Shown here: positions 17,336-24,578 of the stretch, one piece after another
Layout: each line of letters starts with the position of its first letter
How positions within the stretch are numbered: the first letter of the stretch is position 1
Position numbers and translations under genes: made by a program
Assembly (NCBI RefSeq): GCF_024623065.1
Contig: NZ_JANJZR010000013.1
Location: 1 to 64,000, forward strand
DNA from: Bacteroides acidifaciens
GTDB taxonomy: Bacteria > Bacteroidota > Bacteroidia > Bacteroidales > Bacteroidaceae
DNA length: 64,000 nt
Direction of reading: 5' to 3'
The notes under the pieces: model-generated
Databases searched by the model: none
Told to the model about the DNA's origin: nothing
Seen by the model: the letters and a program-made list of their open reading frames with translations, nothing else

Positions 17336-19232
17336 GTATCAGGAGATATTAAGACAATACTGGGGATATGACTCTTTCCGCGATTTGCAGGAAGAGATCA
17401 TTACCAGTATCGGTGAAGGCAAAGACACACTGGGACTGATGCCGACCGGTGGCGGCAAGTCCATCACATTCCAGGTCCCTGCCCTTGCCCAAGAGGGACT
17501 TTGCATCGTCATCACTCCTCTCATCGCCTTGATGAAAGACCAAGTGCACAACCTGCGCAAACGCGGTATCAAGGCTCTTGCCGTATATTCCGGTATGACA
17601 CGGCAGGAGATTATTACCGCACTTGAGAACTGTATCTTCGGCAATTACAAATTTCTCTATATTTCTCCGGAACGTCTGGATACGGAAATATTCCGCATCA
17701 AACTCCGTTCCATGAAAGTCTCCATGATTACAGTAGACGAAAGCCACTGTATCTCACAATGGGGATATGATTTCCGTCCTGCTTACTTGAAGATAGCGGA
17801 AATACGGGAACTTTTGCCGGGTGTTCCGGTACTGGCACTTACCGCGACCGCCACCCCGGAAGTAGTAAAAGACATTCAAGCCCGCCTGAATTTCCATGAA
17901 GGGAATGTTTTCCGCATGAGCTTCGAGCGGAAGAACTTGGCGTACATCGTCCGCCAGACGGATAACAAGACCAAAGAATTATTGCATATCTTACAAAGGA
18001 TTCCGGGCAGTGCCATTATTTATGTACGCAACAGGCGACGGACTAAAGAAATCACCGAGCTGCTTGTAAACGAAGAGATTACCGCCGATTTCTATCATGC
18101 GGGACTTGACAATGCCGTAAAAGACCTGCGGCAAAAGCGTTGGCAAAACGGCGAAGTACGTGTAATGGTAGCGACGAATGCCTTCGGGATGGGAATTGAC
18201 AAACCTGATGTCCGTATTGTACTGCATCTCGATCTTCCCGATTCGCCCGAAGCCTATTTTCAGGAAGCCGGACGTGCGGGAAGAGACGGAGAAAAGGCTT
18301 ACGCTGTCATCTTATATTCCAAATCAGATAGAACAACACTACATAAGCGGATAGCGGATACTTTTCCCGACAAGGAATACATACTCAATGTCTACGAACA
18401 TTTGCAGTATTACTATCAGATGGCGATGGGAGACGGATTCCAGTGTGTCCGCGAATTCAATATCGAAGAGTTCTGCCGGAAATTCAAATATTTTCCGGTT
18501 CCGGTGGACAGTGCACTGAAAATACTGACCCAAGCCGGTTATCTGGAATATACGGACGAGCAGGACAATGCTTCGCGTATCCTGTTCACGCTCCGCCGGG
18601 ATGAATTGTACAAGTTGCGCGAAATGGGACCGGAAACGGAAGCACTGATACAAACCATCCTCCGTTCGTACACAGGAGTGTTCACGGATTATGCTTATAT
18701 CAGCGAAGCATCCCTGTCCATACGTACCGGGTTGACACGCGAGCAAATCTACAACATACTGGTGACACTGACCAAACGCCGTATCGTGGATTATATTCCT
18801 CACAAAAAGACACCTTATATTATATATACGCGCGAACGGCAGGAACTCCGTTTCGTACGTATCCCGCCTTCGGTCTATGAAGAGCGCAAAGTCCGCTATG
18901 AAGCGCGCATTAAGGCGATGGAAGAGTATGTCACTTCAGACAATGTATGCCGCAGCCGGATGTTGCTCCGCTATTTCGGAGAGAAGAACGAACATAACTG
19001 CGGACAGTGTGATGTCTGCCTCAGCCGTCACGCGACAGACTCTCTATCCGAAGATTCTTTCGAGAAACTGAAACGTCAAATCATAGAGCTGCTTACTCAG
19101 AATCCGCTATCCCCAGTAGAAATAGCCTATCAGATAGCGGTGGAAAAAGAGGAAATAGCGGAAGTCATCCGTCATTTATTGGAAGAAGGCGCATTGAAGA
19201 TGCAGGACGGAATAATACGTATTTCAAGATAA
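17328..19232 (+). CDS. recQ: RecQ-family ATP-dependent DNA helicase
   Basis: 634 residues from a TTG start that overlaps the end of recJ (coupled translation); no better ATG lies before the first conserved motif. Motif 0 'GYDSFRDLQEEII', Walker A 'PTGGGKSITFQ', Walker B 'VDESHCISQWGYDFRP' (DESH box and aromatic loop), 'ALTATATPEV', motif VI 'QEAGRAGRDG'. A zinc-binding part is seen at 'CRSRMLLRYFGE' and 'NCGQCDVC'. It unwinds DNA 3' to 5'. No HRDC domain is evident. The recJ-recQ pairing fits joint supply of repair enzymes. Bacteroides often carry more than one RecQ, so this may not be the only copy. Confidence 0.95.
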   Translation: MNKYQEILRQYWGYDSFRDLQEEIITSIGEGKDTLGLMPTGGGKSITFQVPALAQEGLCIVITPLIALMKDQVHNLRKRGIKALAVYSGMTRQEIITALENCIFGNYKFLYISPERLDTEIFRIKLRSMKVSMITVDESHCISQWGYDFRPAYLKIAEIRELLPGVPVLALTATATPEVVKDIQARLNFHEGNVFRMSFERKNLAYIVRQTDNKTKELLHILQRIPGSAIIYVRNRRRTKEITELLVNEEITADFYHAGLDNAVKDLRQKRWQNGEVRVMVATNAFGMGIDKPDVRIVLHLDLPDSPEAYFQEAGRAGRDGEKAYAVILYSKSDRTTLHKRIADTFPDKEYILNVYEHLQYYYQMAMGDGFQCVREFNIEEFCRKFKYFPVPVDSALKILTQAGYLEYTDEQDNASRILFTLRRDELYKLREMGPETEALIQTILRSYTGVFTDYAYISEASLSIRTGLTREQIYNILVTLTKRRIVDYIPHKKTPYIIYTRERQELRFVRIPPSVYEERKVRYEARIKAMEEYVTSDNVCRSRMLLRYFGEKNEHNCGQCDVCLSRHATDSLSEDSFEKLKRQIIELLTQNPLSPVEIAYQIAVEKEEIAEVIRHLLEEGALKMQDGIIRISR

Positions 19233-19237
19233 GTTAT

Positions 19238-19245
19238 TACCTTTG
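19238..19245 (+). promoter_or_regulatory. -7 promoter element of the TPR gene
   Basis: TACCTTTG, exact match to TAnnTTTG, 26 bases before the ATG at 19272 and just after the recQ stop. Confidence 0.55.
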
Positions 19246-19271
19246 CAGATAAACTCAAAAAAAAACATATC

Positions 19272-20234
19272 ATGCCGAACTTTTTTAAATCTTTCTTCTC
19301 CGGAAAGTCTGAAACTCCGGAAAGCGAAAAGCAAAAAAACGACCGGAAAAGATTCGAGATTTTCAAATATGACGGTCTGCGTGCACAACGCATGGGACGT
19401 CCGGATTATGCCGTAAAATGTTTCACTGAAGCTCTTGCCATCGAAGAAGAGTTTGAAACAATGGGATATCTCAGCCAACTCTACATCCAAATAGGAGACA
19501 CGGCAAAAGCACGCGAACTGTTGGAGAAAATGGCTGCAATGGAGCCGCACATCACCAACACTTTCCTGACATTAGCCAATGTATGTTTCATTCAGGAAGA
19601 TTATCAAGCGATGGAAGAGGCTGCCAATAAGGCGATTGCCATCGAAGAGGGAAATGCCGTAGCGCATTATCTGTTGGGAAAAGCCCGTCAGGGACAGAAT
19701 GACGACCTGATGACCATCGCCCATCTCACGAAAGCCATCACATTGAAGGATGATTTCGTTGAAGCCCGCCTGCTGCGTGCAGAAGCTCTCCTAAAGCTAA
19801 GACAGTACAACGAAATGATGGAAGACATAGACACCGTACTTGCCCAAAATCCGGAAGAAGAAACTGCCATACTACTGCGTGGAAAAGTGAAAGAAGCGAA
19901 CGAACAGGCTGAAGAAGCGGAAGCGGACTACCAACTTGTTACGGAAATAAACCCTTTCAACGAACAGGCATATCTTTATCTGGGGCAACTTTATATCAAC
20001 CAAAAGAAACTGACGGAAGCCATCGAACTGTTTGATGAAGCTATCGAACTGAATCCTAATTTCGCGGAAGCCTACAAGGAGCGCGGGCGTGCCAAACTGC
20101 TGAATGGAGATAAAGACGGCTCCGTGGAAGACATGAAGAAATCTTTGGAACTGAATCCGAAAGAAGAGGCCAGGCTGAACGGAGAATTCAAGAACCTTGG
20201 AACAAAGCCGGAAGCACTGCCGGGTATCTTCTAA
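19272..20234 (+). CDS. cytoplasmic tetratricopeptide-repeat protein
   Basis: 320 residues without a signal peptide or membrane segment. At least six TPR units are visible between about residue 35 and 300, for example 'GRPDYAVKCFTEALAIEEEF', 'GDTAKARELLEKMAAMEPH', 'KKLTEAIELFDEAIELNPNF' and 'GDKDGSVEDMKKSLELNPKE'. TPR arrays are scaffolds for protein contacts; the partner cannot be told from the sequence. It has its own promoter-like element. Confidence 0.85.
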   Translation: MPNFFKSFFSGKSETPESEKQKNDRKRFEIFKYDGLRAQRMGRPDYAVKCFTEALAIEEEFETMGYLSQLYIQIGDTAKARELLEKMAAMEPHITNTFLTLANVCFIQEDYQAMEEAANKAIAIEEGNAVAHYLLGKARQGQNDDLMTIAHLTKAITLKDDFVEARLLRAEALLKLRQYNEMMEDIDTVLAQNPEEETAILLRGKVKEANEQAEEAEADYQLVTEINPFNEQAYLYLGQLYINQKKLTEAIELFDEAIELNPNFAEAYKERGRAKLLNGDKDGSVEDMKKSLELNPKEEARLNGEFKNLGTKPEALPGIF

Positions 20235-20286
20235 ATGTCCTTTTTATATATTTTAGGCAAGAAAACAAAAAAAGTATCGCTTTTTG

Positions 20287-20316
20287 TTTGCGTTTAACAG
20301 AAAAGTATTACTTTTG
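20287..20316 (+). promoter_or_regulatory. promoter of the aromatic amino acid operon
   Basis: A -33 TTTG (20287-20290) and a -7 TACTTTTG (20309-20316) are separated by 18 bases, close to the Bacteroides sigma-ABfr consensus. The start of transcription would be near 20322, about 35 bases before the leader peptide. Confidence 0.65.
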
Positions 20317-20355
20317 TCCCAAGAATTAAAAACCAAAGCAAAAAACAAAGTTCGT

Positions 20356-20442
20356 ATGAAATCATTTACTTATGCATATTACTTCTTTTTTTACTTTTAC
20401 TTTAGCAGCAAAGTAGAGCGGGAGTTTGTATGTATCAAGTGA
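20356..20442 (+). CDS. Phe/Tyr-rich leader peptide of the aromatic operon
   Basis: 28 codons: MKSFTYAYYFFFYFYFSS, then KVEREFVCIK and TGA. Seven Phe and five Tyr codons, ten of them inside residues 4-15 or just after, so that 11 of 13 residues from 4 to 16 are aromatic or flank aromatics. Its position between an operon promoter and a hairpin-plus-T-run ahead of pheA/tyrA is the standard layout of a ribosome-mediated attenuator: shortage of charged tRNA-Phe or tRNA-Tyr stalls the ribosome on the run. The peptide itself need have no function. Confidence 0.88.
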   Translation: MKSFTYAYYFFFYFYFSSKVEREFVCIK

Positions 20443-20492
20443 CAGTGATGCTTAAGGACAGAATAAAGAAATCAATCATATGAATCCCGCTC
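20416..20492 (+). promoter_or_regulatory. antiterminator pairing of the Phe/Tyr attenuator
   Basis: GAGCGGGA at 20416-20423, inside the leader peptide codons just after the aromatic run, is the exact reverse complement of TCCCGCTC at 20485-20492, the 5' arm of the terminator. The two structures exclude each other. A ribosome stalled on the Phe/Tyr codons would leave 20416-20423 free to form this antiterminator; a ribosome that moves on would cover it and let the terminator form. Confidence 0.75.
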
Positions 20493-20515
20493 CGATACGG
20501 ACGCGGGATTTTTTT
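20484..20515 (+). terminator. attenuator terminator ahead of pheA
   Basis: ATCCCGC (20484-20490) pairs with GCGGGAT (20503-20509); an inner TCCG/CGGA extends the stem around an ATA loop, and seven T follow. It ends 19 bases before the pheA ATG, so read-through is needed to express the operon. Confidence 0.88.
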
Positions 20516-20534
20516 ATAATACATCGTCAAGACA

Positions 20535-21383
20535 ATGAAAAAGATAGCTATTCAAGGAACACTCGGCTCTTATCACGACATCGCCGCACACAAATATTTC
20601 GAAGGAGAAGAGATAGAGCTAATCTGTTGCGCCACCTTCGAAGACGTGTTTGCCTCCATACGCAGAGACAGCCAGGTCATCGGGATGCTCGCCATCGAGA
20701 ATACGATTGCGGGCAGCTTGCTGCACAACAACGAGTTGCTGAGGCAGAGCGGCACGCAGATTATCGGCGAATACAAACTGCGCATCTCGCACAGCTTCGT
20801 CTGCCTGCCCGACGAAAGTTGGGAAGACCTGACGGAAGTCAACTCCCACCCCATCGCCCTGATGCAGTGCCGCGATTTCCTGAACCAGCACCCGCAACTG
20901 AAAGTGGTGGAAGGCGAAGACACGGCACGCAGCGCAGAGACCATCAAGAACGGAAATCTGAAAGGACACGCCGCCATCTGCTCCAAAGCGGCCGCCGAAC
21001 GCTACGGAATGAAAGTGTTGCAGGAGGGCATCGAGACAAACAAGCACAACTTCACCCGTTTCCTCGTTGTTGCCGACCCTTGGCAGGCGGACGAACTGCG
21101 GCAGCACCACGCCTCCACTGCCAACAAGGCAAACATGGTGTTCACACTGCCGCACACGGAAGGCAGCCTGTCACAAGTGCTCTCCATCCTCTCTTTCTAC
21201 AACATCAACCTCACCAAGATACAGTCGTTGCCTATTATCGGACGTGAATGGGAATATCAGTTTTATGTCGACGTGACCTTCAACGACTATCTGAGATATA
21301 AGCAATCCATTGCGGCAATCACTCCATTAACCAAAGAACTTAAATTATTAGGCGAATATGCAGAAGGAAAATCAAACGTATAA
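20535..21383 (+). CDS. pheA: prephenate dehydratase
   Basis: 282 residues, the size of a stand-alone enzyme without chorismate mutase. The periplasmic-binding-like catalytic part spans about 1-180 (GTLGSYHDIAAHKYF, FEDVFASI, LAIENTIAGSL, and 'DTARSAE' with the conserved region before 'AAICSKAAAERYGM'; 'HNFTRFLVV' carries the TRF motif). The ACT regulatory domain follows at about 195-275 (TLPHTEGSLSQVLSILSFYN), which usually binds Phe for feedback control. It converts prephenate to phenylpyruvate. The next gene starts 26 bases before its stop. First gene after the attenuator. Confidence 0.95.
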   Translation: MKKIAIQGTLGSYHDIAAHKYFEGEEIELICCATFEDVFASIRRDSQVIGMLAIENTIAGSLLHNNELLRQSGTQIIGEYKLRISHSFVCLPDESWEDLTEVNSHPIALMQCRDFLNQHPQLKVVEGEDTARSAETIKNGNLKGHAAICSKAAAERYGMKVLQEGIETNKHNFTRFLVVADPWQADELRQHHASTANKANMVFTLPHTEGSLSQVLSILSFYNINLTKIQSLPIIGREWEYQFYVDVTFNDYLRYKQSIAAITPLTKELKLLGEYAEGKSNV

Positions 21384-22536
21384 AATCGCTCCTGCCGAAC
21401 GGCTGGCAAGTGTAAGCGAATACTACTTCTCAAAGAAGCTGAAAGAGGTAGCACAGATGAATGCGGAAGGAAAAGACGTTATCAGCCTGGGTATCGGCAG
21501 TCCCGATATGCCGCCTTCGGAAAAGACCATCGAAACATTATGCAACAATGCCCACGATCCGAACGGACACGGTTATCAGCCGTATGTGGGTATCCCCGAA
21601 CTCCGCAAAGGTTTCGCTGCCTGGTATCAACGCTGGTACGGTGTGGAACTGAACCCAAATACGGAGATACAACCGTTGATTGGCTCGAAAGAGGGGATTC
21701 TTCATGTCACACTGGCTTTTGTCAATCCGGGCGAACAGGTATTGGTTCCGAATCCGGGCTATCCTACTTATACTTCTTTGAGCAAGATACTCGGTGCGGA
21801 AGTCGTCAATTATGATTTGAAAGAGGATGACGGCTGGATGCCCGACTTTGAAGCACTGGAGAATATGGATTTAAGCCGCGTGAAGCTGATGTGGACGAAC
21901 TATCCGAATATGCCGACAGGCGCAAACGCAACTCCCGAACTATATGAACGTCTCGTCGACTTTGCCCGCCGGAAGAATATTGTGATTGTGAATGATAATC
22001 CGTACAGCTTTATCCTGAACGAAAAGCCTATCAGTATTCTGAGTGTGCCGGGAGCCAAAGAATGCTGCATCGAGTTCAATTCTATGAGCAAGAGCCACAA
22101 TATGCCAGGCTGGCGTATCGGAATGTTAGCTTCGAACGCTGAATTCGTACAATGGATACTGAAGGTAAAAAGCAACATAGACAGCGGAATGTTCCGTGCC
22201 ATGCAACTGGCAGCTGCAACAGCTCTGGAAGCAGAAGCAGACTGGTATGAAGGCAATAACGAAAACTACCGCAACCGTCGTCACCTCGCTGGTGAGATTA
22301 TGAAAACATTGGGATGCACCTACGATGAAAAGCAAGTGGGAATGTTCCTTTGGGGGAAAATTCCCGCATCTTGCAAGGATGTAGAGGAACTGACGGAAAA
22401 AGTGCTGCACGAAGCAAGAGTGTTCATCACTCCGGGATTTATTTTCGGCAGTAACGGAGCAAGATATATCCGTATCTCCCTCTGTTGCAAGGATGCAAAA
22501 TTAGCGGAAGCACTGGAAAGAATCAAAAGGATCTAG
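21358..22536 (+). CDS. class I/II pyridoxal-phosphate aminotransferase, likely aromatic
   Basis: 392 residues, fold-type I. Seen: 'GIGSPDMPPSEKTIE', 'GYQPYVGIPELRKGFAAWY', 'PNPGYPTY', 'NYPNMPTGA', 'VNDNPYSFI' and the Schiff-base lysine region 'SMSKSHNMPGWRIGM', with the C-terminal Arg in 'YIRISLCC'. The family includes LL-diaminopimelate and aspartate aminotransferases. Its place between pheA and tyrA suggests that it carries out the last transamination to Phe and Tyr, but the substrate is inferred from context only. It overlaps pheA by 26 bases. Confidence 0.92.
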   Translation: MQKENQTYKIAPAERLASVSEYYFSKKLKEVAQMNAEGKDVISLGIGSPDMPPSEKTIETLCNNAHDPNGHGYQPYVGIPELRKGFAAWYQRWYGVELNPNTEIQPLIGSKEGILHVTLAFVNPGEQVLVPNPGYPTYTSLSKILGAEVVNYDLKEDDGWMPDFEALENMDLSRVKLMWTNYPNMPTGANATPELYERLVDFARRKNIVIVNDNPYSFILNEKPISILSVPGAKECCIEFNSMSKSHNMPGWRIGMLASNAEFVQWILKVKSNIDSGMFRAMQLAAATALEAEADWYEGNNENYRNRRHLAGEIMKTLGCTYDEKQVGMFLWGKIPASCKDVEELTEKVLHEARVFITPGFIFGSNGARYIRISLCCKDAKLAEALERIKRI

Positions 22537-22589
22537 CCGCTTCCCACAACCAATAATCATCTAGTATAAAAGTAAAAACGAATAAGAAT

Positions 22590-23651
22590 ATGGAACTCGA
22601 ATCAATTTTATTACCGGGCATTGAAACTAAAAGACCGATTGTCATTGCCGGCCCATGTAGTGCAGAGACTGAAGAACAAGTGATGGATACAGCCAAGCAA
22701 TTGGCAGCTAAAGGACAAAAGATATTCCGCGCAGGAATCTGGAAACCGCGCACCAAACCGGGTGGTTTCGAAGGAGTCGGCGTAGAGGGTCTTGCTTGGC
22801 TGAAAGAGGTGAAGAAAGAAACGGGAATGTATGTTTCTACCGAAGTAGCAACAGCCAAACACGTCTACGAAGCCTTGAAGGCTGGTATCGATATTCTTTG
22901 GGTAGGCGCACGCACCACCGCCAACCCTTTCGCCGTACAGGAAATAGCTGACGCACTAAAAGGTGTTGACATCCCTGTATTAGTCAAGAATCCCGTTAAT
23001 CCGGATCTTGAACTATGGATTGGAGCTTTGGAACGTATCAACAACGCAGGTCTGAAACGTTTGGGTGCTATCCATCGCGGTTTCAGTAGCTACGATAAGA
23101 AGATTTACCGTAATCTTCCTCAATGGCACATTCCTATCGAACTGCGCCGTCGCATTCCTAATCTCCCGATTTTCTGTGACCCGAGCCACATCGGCGGCAA
23201 ACGTGAACTGATAGCTCCTCTTTGCCAACAAGCGATGGACTTGAATTTCGACGGTCTGATTGTAGAAAGCCACTGCAATCCTGATTGTGCGTGGAGCGAT
23301 GCCTCGCAACAGGTGACGCCGGATGTGCTCGACTACATCCTCAATCTACTGGTTATCCGTACCGAAACTCAATCTACAGAAAACTTGAGCCTGTTGCGTA
23401 AACAGATTGACGAATGTGACGACAACATCATCCAAGAACTAGCCAAGAGAATGCGTGTCGCCCGCGAAATCGGTACATTCAAGAAAGAGCACAACATCAC
23501 TGTACTACAAGCCGGACGTTACAATGAAATTCTCGAGAAACGCGGAATGCAGGGAGAGCAATGTGGTATGGATGCAGAATTTATGAAGAAAATCTTCGAA
23601 GCTATCCACGAAGAATCTGTTCGTCAGCAGATGGAAATTATCAATAAGTAG
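22590..23651 (+). CDS. bifunctional DAHP synthase / chorismate mutase
   Basis: 353 residues. N-terminal part (about 1-255) is a type I-beta (KDO8P-like) 3-deoxy-D-arabino-heptulosonate-7-phosphate synthase: 'IAGPCSAETEEQV', 'GIWKPRTKPGGFEGVG', 'WVGARTTANPF', 'LVKNPVNPDL', 'CDPSHIGGKR', 'VESHCNPD'. The C-terminal ~90 residues are an AroQ chorismate mutase ('LLRKQIDECDDNIIQELAKR', 'MRVAREIGTFKKEHNI'). It thus holds the first shikimate step and the branch step to prephenate; fused AroQ domains often bring feedback control by prephenate or chorismate. It begins 53 bases after the aminotransferase. Confidence 0.93.
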   Translation: MELESILLPGIETKRPIVIAGPCSAETEEQVMDTAKQLAAKGQKIFRAGIWKPRTKPGGFEGVGVEGLAWLKEVKKETGMYVSTEVATAKHVYEALKAGIDILWVGARTTANPFAVQEIADALKGVDIPVLVKNPVNPDLELWIGALERINNAGLKRLGAIHRGFSSYDKKIYRNLPQWHIPIELRRRIPNLPIFCDPSHIGGKRELIAPLCQQAMDLNFDGLIVESHCNPDCAWSDASQQVTPDVLDYILNLLVIRTETQSTENLSLLRKQIDECDDNIIQELAKRMRVAREIGTFKKEHNITVLQAGRYNEILEKRGMQGEQCGMDAEFMKKIFEAIHEESVRQQMEIINK

Positions 23652-23689
23652 TCAGATAGTTGACTACTTGCTACTAAACAAATAGGAAT

Positions 23690-24463
23690 ATGAGAATATT
23701 AATCCTCGGAGCCGGAAAAATGGGCTCCTTCTTTACTGATATTTTGAGCTTTCAACACGAGACGGCCGTATATGACGTCAACCCGCACCAATTGCGTTTT
23801 GTCTACAACACGTATCGTTTCACTACATTAGAGGAGATTAAGGAATTCGAACCGGAACTGGTTATCAATGCCGTTACAGTAAAGTACACGTTGGATGCTT
23901 TCCGCAACGTATTGCCCGTACTGCCCAAAGACTGTATCATCAGTGACATTGCCTCTGTAAAAACAGGACTGAAGAAGTTTTATGAAGAAAGCGGTTTCCG
24001 TTATGTTTCCAGTCACCCGATGTTTGGTCCTACTTTCGCCAGTCTCAGCAACTTGAGCAGCGAGAATGCGATCATCATCAGTGAAGGCGACCATTTGGGA
24101 AAGATATTCTTCAAAGACCTCTATCAGACGTTGCGACTGAATATTTTCGAATATACATTCGACGAGCATGACGAGACAGTAGCCTACTCGCTTTCCATTC
24201 CGTTCGTCTCGACTTTCGTATTTGCTGCCGTAATGAAACATCAGGAAGCTCCGGGAACTACGTTCAAGAAACATATGGCTATCGCCAAAGGTCTGCTGAG
24301 TGAAGACGACTACCTGCTTCAGGAAATCCTGTTCAATCCACGTACTCCGGGACAAGTGACCAATATCCGTACCGAGCTGAAAAACCTTCTCGAAATCATC
24401 GAGAATAAGGACGCGGAAGGGATGAAAAAGTATCTGACGAAGATTCGGGAGAAGATTAGATAA
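23690..24463 (+). CDS. tyrA: prephenate dehydrogenase
   Basis: 257 residues, short for the family (usually 280-370) and lacking a fused ACT or mutase domain. The Rossmann motif is 'ILILGAGKMGSFFTDIL', then 'ISDIASVKTGLKKF' and 'SSHPMFGPTFASL' (the HPMFGP substrate motif) and 'ENAIIISEG'. It oxidises prephenate to 4-hydroxyphenylpyruvate for tyrosine. Last gene of the operon, followed by a strong terminator. Confidence 0.93.
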   Translation: MRILILGAGKMGSFFTDILSFQHETAVYDVNPHQLRFVYNTYRFTTLEEIKEFEPELVINAVTVKYTLDAFRNVLPVLPKDCIISDIASVKTGLKKFYEESGFRYVSSHPMFGPTFASLSNLSSENAIIISEGDHLGKIFFKDLYQTLRLNIFEYTFDEHDETVAYSLSIPFVSTFVFAAVMKHQEAPGTTFKKHMAIAKGLLSEDDYLLQEILFNPRTPGQVTNIRTELKNLLEIIENKDAEGMKKYLTKIREKIR

Positions 24464-24492
24464 TCCGCAACCGATATAGGTAAGATTTAACC

Positions 24493-24530
24493 ATCCCCTG
24501 CAAAAAAGTTCTTTGCAGGGGATTTTTTTT
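24493..24530 (+). terminator. intrinsic terminator after tyrA
   Basis: ATCCCCTGCAAA pairs with TTTGCAGGGGAT around a 7-base loop, and eight T follow. A promoter element for dnaG starts 6 bases later. Confidence 0.9.
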
Positions 24531-24535
24531 ATATG

Positions 24536-24543
24536 TACCTTTG
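24536..24543 (+). promoter_or_regulatory. -7 promoter element of dnaG
   Basis: TACCTTTG, exact TAnnTTTG match, right after the terminator T-run and 36 bases before the dnaG ATG. It lies downstream of the earlier in-frame start at 24513, which argues for the start at 24579. Confidence 0.6.
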
Positions 24544-24578
24544 CATCCGCAAAAACGGATTCACAGGAGAAAAGAAGA

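Noticed and set aside
20480..20534. pheA start upstream in another frame over the attenuator (ATG 20480)
   Set aside because: That frame runs through the terminator stem and gives an Arg-rich non-protein-like sequence; the prephenate dehydratase motifs are in the frame from 20535.
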